Notes: generated by a model not told the origin, from the letters alone. A DNA stretch of 64,000 nt from Sessilibacter corallicola (GCF_021290925.1 NZ_JAJSLX010000001.1:1178001-1242000), one strand, 5' to 3'; counted from the stretch's first letter, positions 1-12,722 are shown. Program-made: numbers and translations.

Positions 1-114
1 CACCGTTCAGCATTTTCTTATTTAGTCGGTAAAAAGCTTGGCTATAACGTTCGCGCCTACGATGGCTCTTGGTCTGAATGGGGCAACCTCGACAACACAC
101 CGATAGAGGTGTAG
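1..114 (+). CDS. Thiosulfate sulfurtransferase (rhodanese), C-terminal fragment
   Basis: Only the last 37 codons are present; the gene starts before the window. Frame 1 ends in Y-D-G-S-W-S-E-W-G, the characteristic C-terminal end of tandem-rhodanese sulfurtransferases, where this motif closes the active-site domain. Rhodaneses move sulfane sulfur from thiosulfate or mercaptopyruvate to an acceptor. A sulfurtransferase next to psd is the arrangement I recall from Pseudomonas, which supports the call. A hairpin terminator follows the stop. Confidence 0.75.
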   Translation, partial: HRSAFSYLVGKKLGYNVRAYDGSWSEWGNLDNTPIEV

Positions 115-122
115 TTTTAATT

Positions 123-158
123 AGAAGCCTTTACCAAAAGGCTTCTAAACACTTTTTT
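123..158 (+). terminator. Rho-independent terminator after the sulfurtransferase
   Basis: A perfect 10-bp stem AGAAGCCTTT / AAAGGCTTCT with a 4-nt loop is followed within a few bases by a run of six T. It lies between the sulfurtransferase stop and psd, so psd probably has its own promoter or depends on read-through. Confidence 0.75.
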
Positions 159-174
159 ATTGATAAAAACACGA

Positions 175-1023
175 ATGAAAGACACCTTATTTTCTGCATT
201 TCAGTATTTAACCCCACAACATTTATTGTCTCGCGCTGCGGGCTGCCTTGCCGAATCGACCAATCAGCGCTTTAAAAACTTCTTCATCAATCGCTTCATC
301 AACCATTACGACGTTGATATGAGCCAAGCAGTCAGAAAAACTGCCGATGAATTTACTTGTTTTAATGACTTTTTTACGCGTGAATTAGTAGCTGATGCTC
401 GCCCCTTCAGTGATGCAGAAAATCAGATCATTAGCCCTGCCGACGGCGCAATTAGCCAACTCGGCCCCATCGATAACGGCCGCATTGTCCAAGCCAAAAA
501 CCAGTGGTTTACCCTCGGCGAATTGCTCGGTGGCCAGCACGACTTAGCCACACAATTTTCAGGCGGTAGTTTCGCAACTATTTATTTATCGCCTAAGGAT
601 TACCATCGAGTGCACATGCCAATCGCAGGCAAATTAACGTCGATGATTCATATTCCCGGTGATTTATTTTCGGTCAACCAAGCGACTGCGAATAAAGTTC
701 CTAGACTGTTCGCTCGCAACGAACGCTTGGTTTGTATCTTTGACACTGCAATTGGTCCCGTCGCCGTTATTTTGGTTGGCGCCATGATTGTCGCAAGTAT
801 TGAAACCGTTTGGGCCGGATTGGTTACACCACAGAAAAAGAATATACGAAGCTGGCAGTACACAAATACGGACGAGATTGTGCTGAACAAAGGCGATGAA
901 ATGGGACGATTTAAATTAGGGTCGACCGTCGTGCTGTTATTTCCGAAAAACACAGTCAACTTTGAACAAGAGTGTGTGGCGGAAGCAAAAATTCAAATGG
1001 GGGAGAATTTGGCAACGATTTAA
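175..1023 (+). CDS. psd: Phosphatidylserine decarboxylase proenzyme
   Basis: Makes phosphatidylethanolamine from phosphatidylserine at the inner membrane. The chain matures by self-cleavage at the L-G-S-T motif near the C-terminus, seen here as F-K-L-G-S-T-V-V-L, and the serine becomes the pyruvoyl group. Other family features visible are the F-N-D-F-F-T-R-E-L block and S-P-A-D-G. An earlier in-frame ATG at 160 exists. I chose 175 because the resulting M-K-D-T-L-F-S-A-F-Q-Y-L-T-P start aligns with the short N-terminus of the E. coli enzyme, and because 160 nearly touches the upstream terminator. Length (282 aa) is normal for the bacterial type I enzyme. Confidence 0.95.
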   Translation: MKDTLFSAFQYLTPQHLLSRAAGCLAESTNQRFKNFFINRFINHYDVDMSQAVRKTADEFTCFNDFFTRELVADARPFSDAENQIISPADGAISQLGPIDNGRIVQAKNQWFTLGELLGGQHDLATQFSGGSFATIYLSPKDYHRVHMPIAGKLTSMIHIPGDLFSVNQATANKVPRLFARNERLVCIFDTAIGPVAVILVGAMIVASIETVWAGLVTPQKKNIRSWQYTNTDEIVLNKGDEMGRFKLGSTVVLLFPKNTVNFEQECVAEAKIQMGENLATI

Positions 1024-1049
1024 TTCGATCGTTGTGATGTCTTAAAATT

Positions 1050-2417
1050 TTAGCGACGAAGGAAAGAAAACAAGCCTTTTTTATCTTTTGTCGCCGATTT
1101 AATTAAGTAGGTATCGCGAATCTCAGCGATGTCTAAATCAAACTTTCCTGGCTCTAAGTCACGAGCAATTTCAACCGTATCCACATCATGAGCTTTCTTG
1201 GACGATTGCATCATTTTTTGATGTTTTTCTTCCAGTTCAGCTAAATCCAGAATTTGTGGTTTGGCGATTTTCTCGCGCATCGCATTCATGACCACCATCA
1301 CTTTCGGGCGCAAACGACGCTTAAAGTTTTGCTCGACAACTACGGCAACTTCGCCTGTGGATAACTCCACCAACGTTCCGGTTGGGTATAAGCCAATGGC
1401 ACGAATAAACTCCACCACCAACTCTTGCTGAAACTCGATATCACGCATTTCATAAAGCTTGGCAACCGCTTTTGAAGGTGCCAGCGGCTGCGCCTGACCG
1501 CGAGGATTGGTGGTATTGTCGTAAAAGGTAACGATACCGGCGATTTTTCCCAACAGCGGGATTTTGTCGCCGCTTAAATGCTGTGGAAAACCACTGCCGT
1601 TCAATCGCTCACAGTGAGTTTTAACCACTGAGATAGTACGTGGCTCAACATTGGAGGTTTTGCGAAGAATAAGCACCCCAAATTGGACAAACTTTTCGTA
1701 CGCTAATTCTTCATCTGGCGTGAGCTGCTTTTTCTGAAGCAGCGCTTTGGGCAGTTTGGTTTTACCCACATCTTTCAGCAACACCCCCATTGCCAAGGTT
1801 TTCAGGTCTGACATTGGCAAACCGATATGGCGACCAAAAACAATAGCCCAAACCGCAGAACGCACAGCGTGCGCATAGGTGTGTTCGTCCGTCTCTTTTA
1901 CACGGGCAAGCCAGGTAAATGCATCTGGATTTCGCACGACACTGTCGACCATTTCACTGGCGTAGTGTTTGGTTTCTGCAATTGGGACCGGGCCACCACT
2001 GCCAATTTGGCCCATGACCTCGGAGACTGCGTGGTAAACCTTAGAATGCAATTGCTGAGCACTGGAGATTTCAGTTTTTAACGGCTGAGAAACATCACCG
2101 TAACTACCGGGGCGAATTTTAAGTGGTCCGACCTCAACTTTAACGCGTTCTGTTCGCCCTGCTCGAACGGGCTTTTTTAACGCAGTTGGATCACGACCAT
2201 TGAGCGTGCGCAGCTTGGCTTGAAGGGGACTTTTGCCTTTAACAACATCAATATAAACGTGGCGACAATGCGCTTTCAGCTCACGAATTTCATCGAGATC
2301 GCGAACGTAAAAGCCTTGCAGAGGGAAAGGGGTTTGACTCCAAGGGCGGTCCAATCCGGACACGAACATTCCCACAAGAAGTTCGTTGACGTCGATTTTG
2401 ACCTGTTTTACGCCCAA
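1050..2417 (-). CDS. Degenerate HD-GYP domain protein with N-terminal DUF3391
   Basis: Residues ~1-70 match the DUF3391 domain that often precedes HD-GYP domains; residues ~175-350 are an HD-GYP fold, the family that hydrolyses cyclic-di-GMP. The metal-binding residues are eroded. The canonical H-D-x-G-K is L-K-D-V-G-K, with Lys215 replacing the His. The usual downstream H-P-x-x-G ligand block is shortened to F-V-Q-F-G with no His. The signature G-Y-P is G-F-P within H-C-E-R-L-N-G-S-G-F-P. Catalysis is therefore doubtful, and the protein may act as a c-di-GMP sensor or scaffold (inference). It stands alone, convergent with psd, with its own upstream region at 2418-2500. Confidence 0.85.
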   Translation of the reverse strand: MGVKQVKIDVNELLVGMFVSGLDRPWSQTPFPLQGFYVRDLDEIRELKAHCRHVYIDVVKGKSPLQAKLRTLNGRDPTALKKPVRAGRTERVKVEVGPLKIRPGSYGDVSQPLKTEISSAQQLHSKVYHAVSEVMGQIGSGGPVPIAETKHYASEMVDSVVRNPDAFTWLARVKETDEHTYAHAVRSAVWAIVFGRHIGLPMSDLKTLAMGVLLKDVGKTKLPKALLQKKQLTPDEELAYEKFVQFGVLILRKTSNVEPRTISVVKTHCERLNGSGFPQHLSGDKIPLLGKIAGIVTFYDNTTNPRGQAQPLAPSKAVAKLYEMRDIEFQQELVVEFIRAIGLYPTGTLVELSTGEVAVVVEQNFKRRLRPKVMVVMNAMREKIAKPQILDLAELEEKHQKMMQSSKKAHDVDTVEIARDLEPGKFDLDIAEIRDTYLIKSATKDKKGLFSFLRR

Positions 2418-2588
2418 ATTGTCACCTAATTATTTTATAGACTTGTCTATTTTGTACAGTAGCTATCGGCAAAGTCACAGGAAAATCGCGATAGAACGCT
2501 TAATTTAGTTTAGCTGATGATCGATTTTCACCGCAGCAGTCTAATACTAAAAAAGGTTAACTCACGGTAAATACCTGTCAATCTTATC

Positions 2589-2641
2589 GAAAGCCAGCGT
2601 TGACATCCTAATTTAGTAAAATAGATGAGGAACTGGCTTTC
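2589..2641. repeat. Widely spaced inverted repeat downstream of hemE
   Basis: A 9-bp inverted repeat GAAAGCCAG / CTGGCTTTC is separated by 35 bases, in the gap between hemE and the HD-GYP gene. There is no T-run on either side, so it is not a clear terminator. It could be a weak 3' hairpin of the hemE transcript or a protein-binding site. Confidence 0.35.
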
Positions 2642-2662
2642 TAAAGACTGAATAGATTAACA

Positions 2663-3727
2663 CTATTTGTGGTATTGCTCCGATAATTCGTGCACAGCCT
2701 CGAAGAAAACACCGGCGTGTTCTGGATCAACTTGCGGCGTTACGCCGTGGCCAAGATTAAAGACGTGACCTGAACCAGAGCCAAATCTATCTAAAATAGT
2801 TTTAACCTCTTGGCGGATACGTTCCGGTTTAGAATAAAGAATAGCCGGGTCCATATTACCTTGCAATGCGACCTTGTCGCCAACTTGTGTGCGAGCTTGA
2901 CCAATATCGGTCGTCCAATCGAGCCCCAAACAATCAACACCAGTGTCTGCCATCGCATTGAGCCACTGACCGCCACCTTTAGTGAAAAGAATGACCGGAA
3001 CTTTCCGTCCTTCATTTTCACGAATCAACTGATCGACAATCTTTTTCATCGGCGCCAGAGAAAATTCTTGATAAGCCGCGTGTGAAAGCGCGCCACCCCA
3101 AGAGTCAAAAATCTGTACTGCTTGTGCGCCTGCCTTAATTTGAGCATTTAAGTAGGCAGCAACAGAATCAGATAATGTGTCCAACAACCGCTTAAACGCT
3201 TCCGGCTCGTTGTACATAAAGGTTTTGGTTTTGCGGTAATCTTTACTCGAACCGCCTTCAATAATGTAAGTTGCTAGCGTCCAAGGACTTCCTGAAAAAC
3301 CAATTAATGGAACACGGCCATCGAGTTCACGACGGATTAGGCTCACGGCATCCATCACATAACCTAGGTCTTTTACTGGATCGACTACTTTTAAGGCGTC
3401 GATATCGGCAACGGAATTAACGGGCTTTTTAAACCGCGGTCCTTCACCTGTTTCAAAATACAGACCGAGACCCATTGCGTCTGGGATGGTTAAAATATCG
3501 GAAAATAAAATCGCCGCATCCAGTGGATAACGATCCAATGGCTGCAAGGTTACTTCACATGCCAATTCCGGGTTTTGGCACAGGCTCATGAAATCACCCG
3601 CTTTTTCTCTGGTTGCCCGGTACTCCGGTAAATAACGCCCCGCTTGGCGCATCATCCATACTGGAGTCACATCTACGGGTTCACGTGCCAATGCGCGCAA
3701 AAACCGATCATTTTTTAAATTCGACAT
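2663..3727 (-). CDS. hemE: Uroporphyrinogen III decarboxylase
   Basis: Cytosolic haem-pathway enzyme that removes four carboxyl groups from uroporphyrinogen III to give coproporphyrinogen III. Both family signatures are present: [14 protein letters not shown] near the N-terminus and [12 protein letters not shown] in the middle. The frame is open four codons further upstream (3739). The start at 3727 is preferred because M-S-N-L-K-N-D-R-F aligns with E. coli M-T-E-L-K-N-D-R-Y and because GGAAG lies just upstream of it. Length 354 aa is typical. It follows gltD on the same strand, separated by a terminator hairpin; this hemE-gltD-gltB order is usual for Pseudomonas-like genomes. Confidence 0.96.
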   Translation of the reverse strand: MSNLKNDRFLRALAREPVDVTPVWMMRQAGRYLPEYRATREKAGDFMSLCQNPELACEVTLQPLDRYPLDAAILFSDILTIPDAMGLGLYFETGEGPRFKKPVNSVADIDALKVVDPVKDLGYVMDAVSLIRRELDGRVPLIGFSGSPWTLATYIIEGGSSKDYRKTKTFMYNEPEAFKRLLDTLSDSVAAYLNAQIKAGAQAVQIFDSWGGALSHAAYQEFSLAPMKKIVDQLIRENEGRKVPVILFTKGGGQWLNAMADTGVDCLGLDWTTDIGQARTQVGDKVALQGNMDPAILYSKPERIRQEVKTILDRFGSGSGHVFNLGHGVTPQVDPEHAGVFFEAVHELSEQYHK

Positions 3728-3785
3728 ATAAGCTTCCATTATTTTCCGCCATTGTTCAGCTGGCGAATTATAGTGCCAAAACGCA

Positions 3786-3810
3786 CAACAGGGCCAAAAA
3801 GGCCCTGTTG
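3786..3810. terminator. Hairpin between gltD and hemE
   Basis: A perfect 10-bp stem CAACAGGGCC / GGCCCTGTTG with a 5-nt loop lies just past the gltD stop. On the minus strand the loop is T5 but the 3' flank lacks a strong T-run, so termination may be partial. It separates gltBD transcripts from hemE. Confidence 0.6.
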
Positions 3811-3844
3811 CAACGATAAAAAATTTGAAAAACTTGGTAAAAAA

Positions 3845-5290
<1,446 letters not shown>

Positions 5291-5315
5291 TCAGGTTTTT
5301 ACGATTAGTAAATAC

Positions 5316-8300
5316 TTACTCGCCACGTTTCTTAACGCTGTTGAGCAAGCCTGCCAAATTGGCCGCTTTCGGTTTTACTAACCAGAATTTACCTAAGTAA
5401 TCTTCGAAGTTCTCCAGTAACTCCTGACCCCAGGCACTGTCGGTTTCTTTAACAAATTCTTCGATCACACCACGCAAGTGGTTGCGATGACCTTCGGTCG
5501 CTTCGCGGTGAATACGTTGAATTTCAATCAGCTCGTGGTTGTATTTGTCGACAAAGGTATTGGACTGATCCAACACATACGCGAAACCACCGGTCATACC
5601 AGCACCGAAGTTGACGCCAGTCTCACCTAATACGGTTACCACACCACCGGTCATGTATTCACAACAGTGATCACCGGCACCTTCAACAACCACATGGGCG
5701 CCAGAGTTACGCACTGCACAGCGCTCACCAGCACGGCCAGAGGCGAACAACTTACCGCCTGTTGCACCGTACAAACAGGTGTTACCCATAATACTGGTAG
5801 AGTGGCTATCAAAGCCTGAACCCACAGGTGGGCGCAGCACAATCTTACCGCCAGCCATACCTTTACCGACGTAATCGTTTGCATCACCTTCTAGGTACAA
5901 CTCAAGGCCACCGGCATTCCAAACACCGAAACTTTGACCCGCAATACCGGATAACTTCAGTTTGATCGGAGCGTCGCTCATACCCTGGTTACCGTGACGC
6001 TTGGCAATTTCACCGCTGACGCGGGCGCCAATCGAGCGATCACAGTTGGTGATTTCAAATTCGAATTCACCGCCAGACTTAGCTTCGATTGCAGGCAGTA
6101 CAGTTTCGACAATTTCTTCTGCCTTCAGACCTTCATCAAACGGTTTATTGCGTTCAACTTCACAATGCTGAGGCTTGGTTTCTAGGAAATCGTCCGTATG
6201 AATAATTGGACTCAAATCCAAACGCGATTGTTTTGCGGTCTCACCTTCAACCAGCTCAAGCAAGTCGACTCGACCCACCAACTCTTGAATACTGCGAACA
6301 CCAACTTTGGCCATCCACTCACGCGCTTCTTCAGCAACAAACTTGAAGAAGTTCATCGCCATATTGACAGTGCCAATGTAGTGGTCTTGGCGAAGATCAT
6401 CACGTTGAGTTGCAACACCGGTTGCACAGTTATTCAAGTGACAAATTCGTAGATATTTACAGCCAAGCGCAACCATTGGTGCGGTTCCGAAACCGAAACT
6501 TTCAGCACCTAACATCGCCGCTTTGATAACATCCAAACCAGTTTTTAAGCCGCCGTCAGTCTGAACTCTTACTTTGCCGCGCAAGTCGTTGGCACGAAGT
6601 GTTTGGTGAGTTTCTGACAGACCCAACTCCCAAGGAGAGCCAGCGTAACGGATGGACGTCAACGGGCTCGCAGCAGTACCGCCATCGTAGCCAGAAATAG
6701 TAATTAAGTCGGCGTAGGCTTTTGCAACACCGGCAGCAATTGTTCCCACACCCGGGCGAGAAACCAGTTTCACAGAAACCAATGCTTCTGGGTTGACTTG
6801 CTTCAAGTCGTAAATCAACTGAGCCAAGTCTTCAATCGAGTAGATATCGTGGTGCGGCGGAGGAGAAATCAACGTCACGCCCGGTACGGAATATCGCAAG
6901 CGAGCAATCAAGTCATTGACTTTACCGCCAGGCAACTGACCACCTTCACCCGGTTTTGCACCCTGTGCCACCTTGATTTGCAACACTTGAGCGTTAACAA
7001 GGTAATGTGGAGTCACACCGAATCGACCGGAGGCAATCTGTTTGATTTTGGAGGATTTAACCGTGCCGTAACGAGCAGGGTCTTCACCGCCTTCACCTGA
7101 GTTCGAGCGGCCACCCAAGGTGTTCATAGCTTCGGCTAGCGCTTCATGAGCTTCTGGCGAAAGCGCACCGAGTGACATAGCGGCGGAGTCGAATCGTTTA
7201 ACGATTTCCGAAACAGGCTCAACTTCATCCAGAGGAACCGGTTTCAGGTCAGGTTTGAATTTCAATAAATCGCGCAAGGTTGCAGTCGGGCGATCATTCA
7301 CCAACGCGGCGACATCGCGCCATGCCGAATACTCACCAGACTTAACCGCACGGTGCATCGCCTGAACCACATCTGGGTTATAGGCGTGATATTCCTGACC
7401 GTGCATGTATTTCAAGATACCGCCTGGGGCAATCGGCTTGCGATTGATCCACGCTGTGGCAGCAAGAATTTTCTGATCGTCTTCTAGATCTTCAAAAGTT
7501 GCACCTTTTACGCGACTTGGCGTGCCAGGGAAACACAGATCAACGACATCATCGTCAAGACCGATGATTTCAAACAACTGAGCACCGCGGTAAGAGGCAA
7601 TGGTTGAAATTCCCATTTTAGAAAGAATTTTCAACAAGCCTTTGTTAATACCACGACGATAGTTTTTGTAAGCGGTATTGGTATCAACCAACAATTCATC
7701 GGTGCGAATCAGGTCGCTCAGTACGTGATAACTCAAGTACGGATACACAGCTGTAGCGCCGTAACCAATCAACGCCGCTACCTGATGAGGATCACGAGCA
7801 GTCGCAGTTTGGATCACTAAGTTGGCATCACAGCGCAAACCGGCGTGAGTGAGGTGGTGGTGAACAGCACCGGTTGCCAACAAGGCATGGATCGGTAGAT
7901 TGCCTTGAGGAATACCTTGATCTGAAAGGACAACGATAACCGAACCGCCTTCAACGGCCGCCGCAACATCAGTGCATAGGGATTCAATTGCTGCTTTCAG
8001 ATTGGTTTGTTCAGGGTCATAAGACAAACTGAACTGCGCAACTTCGTAGCCAGGGCGCTTCAAATTCAACATAGATTTGAATTTCGCAGGCGACAACACT
8101 GGCGAAGTTAGAATAATTCGGTCCGCGTGGTCTGGAGACAATTGGAAAACATTCATCTCTCGACCGATGCACGTTTCAAGCGACATAACAATCGCTTCAC
8201 GCAGCGGATCAATAGGTGGATTGGTCACCTGAGCGAACTGCTGGCGCAAATAGTCATAAGTGGTGCGCTGCATCTTAGACAGTACGGCCATTGGGGTATC

Positions 8301-9764
8301 GTCACCCATTGAACCCACCGCTTCCTGGCCGGCTTCCGCCAACGGACGCAACACTTGATCACGCTCTTCGGAACTGACTTGGAACAGCTTCATTGCTGCT
8401 TTCAGCTCGTCGGCGTTGAGATCTGTCTCTTCTAAATCCGCATTCAACGTCGATTCTAAGCGCAGAGCACGCTTTTTAAGCCAATGCTTGTAAGGGTGGC
8501 TTTTCTTGAGATCGTTATCGACATCATCGGTGTGATGCAATTGTCCGGTTTCTGTATCAACCGACAGAATTTGACCAGGTCCTAAACGACCTTTGGCAAC
8601 CACTTCTTCTGGCTTGTAATCGTGAGTTCCAACCTCAGAGGCAACCGTAATGTGACCATCTTTGGTGATAACCCAGCGAGACGGACGAAGACCGTTTCTA
8701 TCAAGGGTACACACTGCGTATCGGCCATCGGTAATTACCAAGCCCGCAGGGCCATCCCAAGGTTCGATGTGCATGGAGTTGTATTCGTAGAACGCACGGA
8801 GGTTAGGATCCATGGTTTCAACGTTTTGCCAAGCAGGCGGCACAAGCATTCGAATCGCACGATGCAATTCCATACCACCGGTAACCATAACCTCAAGCAT
8901 GTTATCAAGGCTTGAAGAGTCAGAACCTTCGCGGTTTACCAACGGTTGAATTTCGGAAAGATCCGGTAAGAATTCGCTCTCAAATTTCGGCGTACGTGCA
9001 ACAGCCCAATTGCGGTTACCCATTACGGTGTTAATTTCACCGTTGTGTGCAATCATTCTAAACGGCTGAGCCAACGGCCAACGCGGCAAGGTGTTGGTTG
9101 AGAAGCGTTGATGGAATACACAAATTGCGGTTTCCAAACGTGGATCAGCAAGATCTTTATAGAACTTGTCGATGTCCACAGGCATCATTAGGCCTTTGTA
9201 AGAAAGGACTTTTGTCGCGAGACTCGCAACATAAAATGAGGGATCTTCCTTCAGAAGAGTCTCTACTTTACGGCGCGCAATAAATAGTTTCGAAGCCAGC
9301 TCTTTTTCGCTGAGATCCCGACTATTGATGAACAAATGTTTAAAAACAGGAAGAGATTCTAAAGCGATTGGCCCTAAGCACGACGGGTCAGTTGGGATTT
9401 CTCGCCAACAGACATCATTGAGGCCTAAGGCGGCTAATTCCTGTTCAACGACTTGCATTGCCGAGTTAGCAAGCTCTTCGGTCTGGCTCAACATGAAGGA
9501 GCCGATTCCGTAGAGTTCACTCAACTCAAATTGACACTCTTGCTTTGCTACATAACGCAAGAAACCATCGGGTTTTTGCAGAAGTAGACCACAGCCGTCA
9601 CCGGTTTTTCCGTCGGCAGCAATACCGCCACGGTGGGTCATGCAAGTAAGGGATTCAATAGCGGTTTGAAGGAGCTTATGACTGGCGTTGCCTTTAAGAT
9701 GGGCAATCAGGCCAAAGCCACAGTTATCCTTAAATTCATCAAGATTATAGAGGCCATTGCTCAT
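5316..9764 (-). CDS. gltB: Glutamate synthase (NADPH), large subunit
   Basis: The alpha subunit of GOGAT makes two glutamates from glutamine and 2-oxoglutarate. The N-terminal amidotransferase domain starts at the Cys of D-N-C-G-F-G (Cys15), implying removal of a 14-residue propeptide. The central and FMN domains follow. The [3Fe-4S] cysteines are visible as C-x5-C-x4-C in the block ending [10 protein letters not shown]. The C-terminal GXGXG beta-helix domain has repeated G-x-x-G-G motifs (e.g. Y-M-T-G-G, G-M-T-G-G). Length 1482 aa matches proteobacterial GltB. It heads the gltBD unit; the ~280 bp upstream holds its promoter plus the terminator of the preceding gene. Confidence 0.98.
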   Translation of the reverse strand: MSNGLYNLDEFKDNCGFGLIAHLKGNASHKLLQTAIESLTCMTHRGGIAADGKTGDGCGLLLQKPDGFLRYVAKQECQFELSELYGIGSFMLSQTEELANSAMQVVEQELAALGLNDVCWREIPTDPSCLGPIALESLPVFKHLFINSRDLSEKELASKLFIARRKVETLLKEDPSFYVASLATKVLSYKGLMMPVDIDKFYKDLADPRLETAICVFHQRFSTNTLPRWPLAQPFRMIAHNGEINTVMGNRNWAVARTPKFESEFLPDLSEIQPLVNREGSDSSSLDNMLEVMVTGGMELHRAIRMLVPPAWQNVETMDPNLRAFYEYNSMHIEPWDGPAGLVITDGRYAVCTLDRNGLRPSRWVITKDGHITVASEVGTHDYKPEEVVAKGRLGPGQILSVDTETGQLHHTDDVDNDLKKSHPYKHWLKKRALRLESTLNADLEETDLNADELKAAMKLFQVSSEERDQVLRPLAEAGQEAVGSMGDDTPMAVLSKMQRTTYDYLRQQFAQVTNPPIDPLREAIVMSLETCIGREMNVFQLSPDHADRIILTSPVLSPAKFKSMLNLKRPGYEVAQFSLSYDPEQTNLKAAIESLCTDVAAAVEGGSVIVVLSDQGIPQGNLPIHALLATGAVHHHLTHAGLRCDANLVIQTATARDPHQVAALIGYGATAVYPYLSYHVLSDLIRTDELLVDTNTAYKNYRRGINKGLLKILSKMGISTIASYRGAQLFEIIGLDDDVVDLCFPGTPSRVKGATFEDLEDDQKILAATAWINRKPIAPGGILKYMHGQEYHAYNPDVVQAMHRAVKSGEYSAWRDVAALVNDRPTATLRDLLKFKPDLKPVPLDEVEPVSEIVKRFDSAAMSLGALSPEAHEALAEAMNTLGGRSNSGEGGEDPARYGTVKSSKIKQIASGRFGVTPHYLVNAQVLQIKVAQGAKPGEGGQLPGGKVNDLIARLRYSVPGVTLISPPPHHDIYSIEDLAQLIYDLKQVNPEALVSVKLVSRPGVGTIAAGVAKAYADLITISGYDGGTAASPLTSIRYAGSPWELGLSETHQTLRANDLRGKVRVQTDGGLKTGLDVIKAAMLGAESFGFGTAPMVALGCKYLRICHLNNCATGVATQRDDLRQDHYIGTVNMAMNFFKFVAEEAREWMAKVGVRSIQELVGRVDLLELVEGETAKQSRLDLSPIIHTDDFLETKPQHCEVERNKPFDEGLKAEEIVETVLPAIEAKSGGEFEFEITNCDRSIGARVSGEIAKRHGNQGMSDAPIKLKLSGIAGQSFGVWNAGGLELYLEGDANDYVGKGMAGGKIVLRPPVGSGFDSHSTSIMGNTCLYGATGGKLFASGRAGERCAVRNSGAHVVVEGAGDHCCEYMTGGVVTVLGETGVNFGAGMTGGFAYVLDQSNTFVDKYNHELIEIQRIHREATEGHRNHLRGVIEEFVKETDSAWGQELLENFEDYLGKFWLVKPKAANLAGLLNSVKKRGE

Positions 9765-9910
9765 AGACGGTCTCTCACAGTATTTGTTGGAAGTAATATC
9801 AGGCTCTTATGACGCTGACTTCTAACTGGCTTTACGTTTTATACGGCGCAGACATTTCAATTTGAATAATTGATTTAGAAACATCTAAAACTTTCACTCC
9901 CTTTGAGACT

Positions 9911-9935
9911 AAAAAGCCCCTGGGTTAAGGGGCTT
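9911..9935 (-). terminator. Rho-independent terminator after the damX-like gene
   Basis: An 8-bp stem AAGCCCCT / AGGGGCTT with a 6-nt loop has A5 on the left on the plus strand, which reads as a T-run after the hairpin on the minus strand. It terminates the aroKB/damX-like transcript and insulates gltB. Confidence 0.8.
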
Positions 9936-10044
9936 GTCTGCAAATGGGCGCAAGATGTTACCGTCTCGGTCAAGCAATAGCAATCTTGACAGACCAAATT
10001 TTAACTATATAACGTTTAAGTTCGCCTAAATTACGCCAACTTCC

Positions 10045-11601
10045 TCAATTTGCTGTGATCGACCTTTTGATTTCTCCTACACTTCTTGGCCAAACTCCGT
10101 CCTTTTTCTGTATTTCAGGCAGAGTTTCTATCGCATTTCTGGCTTGTTGAGCGTTTGAATAATTACCTTGAAGCAAAACAAACCAATCTTGATTGTTTCT
10201 TTTTAGAGCAACCAGCTCAATAGACGCTCGATTCGATTGAATTCGGCGAAACTGTTCCAACGTCTCTTTATTACGCGCCGCCATAATTTGCAGAACATAA
10301 TTTGAATCCGGGCGAGCAAGAAAAGATGAAGCGTTCGAGACCGACTGAACAGAAGCAGATTCTCTTGAAACCGGAGCCTCAGAGCTCGCCTCCAAAGGCA
10401 AATTATTGTCACCGGCCGAACTTTGCTTCTGCTCATCTACTGCAACTCTTGATGACTCAGGACTGCTCTTTAACTCGGGAATGCTCTTGGGCTCGGCGTT
10501 ATCCACAGGCTCGGAAACTATCGCATCCGCATTATTTTCTTGCCCCTGTGGGTTAGACGACTCGGATTCACCAGAATTCACCACCAAAGACGCTTCAATA
10601 TCTTCTTCAATAGCGCCCGGATCAATTGCCGGAGCTACTGCAACATCAGAATTTAAATACTGAGTGGACTCAGACGAACCCGATGCCACCGAGCCCGCAC
10701 CAACAACAACGATATCGTTTGGCACATCTGCATTGGCTGTTTGCGAATCACTGCTCCACAACCAGTCACCAAACACAAAGATACCAAGTAACAGCGCCAA
10801 AAGAACCACACCCGCTGCCAAATGCAGAGGCGGAAGACCAAGCCGAGATGAAGCCTCGGGCTCAGCAATCGACGAGAAAACACGCTGCTCAATGTCTTCA
10901 ATAATACGAGAATATCGGTTCTGACTTGCCTTGATAATCTGTTCAATACCTTCTTCATCTATGGCTGAAGAAGCTCCCAACTCGTCCGCGTAAGCCAACC
11001 ATTCAGACGCAGCTGGCAAAGGCAGTTCTAAGTCATAGATCATGGCCTCAATGCCGCCAAGGCGATCCAACCTTGCCACCAATTCTTGATTACCCGCCAT
11101 CACGACTTTCAGCGGAGACGACTCAAAACCAGAGGTCAGCAAACTCAGCACCATTGACAGAACTTCATCGGTCAACCAGTTGGCATCATCAATAATAACG
11201 ACAGGCGAACCCATAGAATCTTGGCTCAAACACACTCGAATCCGAGCCAACAATGCGCCAATACTGTTGTCCTCAGTTTCCACAGGTTCGCCAATCAGGA
11301 GTTCTAACACCTGAGAGAGCACTTCAACCGCAGAATCAGATTCCCTAGACTTTACAACTACCGATCGTGTGGAGACTTTAAGGTCGTTGACGAGCTGCTC
11401 TAAAAAATAGCTCTTACCCTGGTCGTTATCGGCAACCACAACCAACAATTGCTCGCCATAGCGACACAGGTGCGCTGCGCGCTGGAGAACTTGCTCCCGA
11501 GCAGAGTTAAAAAACCGTTGTGAGGCTTGCGGTTGAACAGTGGGCGCACCTATAGAAACATCATCTTTCAACGGCTCACCTACTGAAGAAATTTCAGACA
11601 T
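10045..11601 (-). CDS. DamX-like division protein: AAA-type domain, one TM, SPOR domain
   Basis: Residues ~30-245 resemble the ExeA-type AAA ATPase domain. The Walker A position reads A-D-N-D-Q-G-K-S, lacking the first Gly of G-x4-G-K-S, and Walker B is P-V-V-I-I-D-D. One membrane span lies at ~263-283. A long Ser/Glu-rich periplasmic linker follows, then a C-terminal SPOR domain (~435-515) starting Y-V-L-Q-I-M-A. SPOR domains bind denuded septal glycan, so the protein probably localises to the division site. Same position (aroK-aroB-damX-gltB) as the Pseudomonas homologue. The N-terminal ATPase fused to SPOR is known in this lineage, whereas enterobacterial DamX lacks it. The imperfect P-loop makes ATPase activity uncertain. 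Confidence 0.8.
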   Translation of the reverse strand: MSEISSVGEPLKDDVSIGAPTVQPQASQRFFNSAREQVLQRAAHLCRYGEQLLVVVADNDQGKSYFLEQLVNDLKVSTRSVVVKSRESDSAVEVLSQVLELLIGEPVETEDNSIGALLARIRVCLSQDSMGSPVVIIDDANWLTDEVLSMVLSLLTSGFESSPLKVVMAGNQELVARLDRLGGIEAMIYDLELPLPAASEWLAYADELGASSAIDEEGIEQIIKASQNRYSRIIEDIEQRVFSSIAEPEASSRLGLPPLHLAAGVVLLALLLGIFVFGDWLWSSDSQTANADVPNDIVVVGAGSVASGSSESTQYLNSDVAVAPAIDPGAIEEDIEASLVVNSGESESSNPQGQENNADAIVSEPVDNAEPKSIPELKSSPESSRVAVDEQKQSSAGDNNLPLEASSEAPVSRESASVQSVSNASSFLARPDSNYVLQIMAARNKETLEQFRRIQSNRASIELVALKRNNQDWFVLLQGNYSNAQQARNAIETLPEIQKKDGVWPRSVGEIKRSITAN

Positions 11602-11642
11602 TTAAGCTCCAAGAAAAACCATGATTAAAGAACAATGAGAAC

Positions 11643-12722
11643 CTAGGATTCACGGTTGCTATTCAAACAATCAATCAACAAATCGTTAGGAATATCGCTG
11701 GTGACAAACGCTTCACCCAATTGCTTCAATAACACTAAGCGCAACCGGCCATCCATGACTTTTTTATCCACCGACATCAGGGATAGGTACTGATCATTGG
11801 AAATTGACGCAGGGCCTTTAACAGGAAGGTTAGACCTCTCCAACAAGGTTCGAGTTCGCTGTACAACAGACTCGTCAATCAACCCCATTCGATGAGATAA
11901 GTCAGACGCCATCAACAAACCAGCGCCAACCGCTTCTCCATGCAACCACTCGCCGTAGCCCATTGCGGTTTCAATGGCGTGACCAAAGGTGTGGCCAAGA
12001 TTGAGAAACGCTCGGACACCGGATTCTTTCTCGTCCAAGGCAACAATTTTTGCCTTATTTTCACAGGAACGTTTAATTGCGTAGGTCAGCGCCTCGGTAT
12101 CGCACGCGAGCAATCTCTCGACATTTTCTTCCAGCCAAGAGAAAAATTCTGCATCACCTAATAAACCGTATTTAATCACTTCTGCAATACCAGCAGACAA
12201 CTCTCTCGGCGGCAAGGTTTCGAGCACTTCTGTGTCCGCCAAAACAACTTGCGGCTGATAAAATGCGCCGATCATATTTTTGCCAAGTGCGTGATTAACA
12301 CCCGTTTTACCACCCACGCTGGAATCAACCTGGGACAACAAGGTCGTTGGTACTTGGATGAAATTAACACCACGCTGATAACACGCCGCTGCAAAACCGG
12401 TCATATCGCCAATCACACCGCCACCTAAAGCAACGAGTGTTGTTTTACGGTTGTGTTGATTTGACAAAAGGTCATCAAAAATAAGATTGACGGTATCTAG
12501 ATTCTTATAGGATTCGCCATCGGGCAAAACGACCCGAGTTACCTTATAGCCATCCAACGCCGCGCAAAACTTGTCTAAATAAAGTGGAGCAACAGTGGTA
12601 TTGGTAACCACACACACTTGCGAAGATTGAATATAGGGCGTTATCAGCTCCGGATTCGTTAAAACCGAGCCAATAAAAATAGGATAGCTGCGATCACCAA
12701 GATCAACGTGAAGAGTTTCCAT
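11643..12722 (-). CDS. aroB: 3-dehydroquinate synthase
   Basis: Second step of the shikimate pathway: converts DAHP to 3-dehydroquinate using NAD+ and a divalent metal. Visible: D-G-E-S-Y-K (NAD/substrate region), [13 protein letters not shown] nucleotide loop, A-E-V-I-K-Y-G with the metal-binding Glu, and metal-site histidines in [11 protein letters not shown] and W-L-H-G-E-A-V. The frame is open 13 codons further upstream, but the start at 12722 gives [15 protein letters not shown], matching the E. coli N-terminus. 359 aa. It lies 64 bp downstream of aroK in the same operon. Confidence 0.97.
   Translation of the reverse strand: METLHVDLGDRSYPIFIGSVLTNPELITPYIQSSQVCVVTNTTVAPLYLDKFCAALDGYKVTRVVLPDGESYKNLDTVNLIFDDLLSNQHNRKTTLVALGGGVIGDMTGFAAACYQRGVNFIQVPTTLLSQVDSSVGGKTGVNHALGKNMIGAFYQPQVVLADTEVLETLPPRELSAGIAEVIKYGLLGDAEFFSWLEENVERLLACDTEALTYAIKRSCENKAKIVALDEKESGVRAFLNLGHTFGHAIETAMGYGEWLHGEAVGAGLLMASDLSHRMGLIDESVVQRTRTLLERSNLPVKGPASISNDQYLSLMSVDKKVMDGRLRLVLLKQLGEAFVTSDIPNDLLIDCLNSNRES

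Noticed and set aside
2589-2641. Terminator after hemE
   Set aside because: Arms are 35 bases apart with no T-run; kept only as an inverted repeat.
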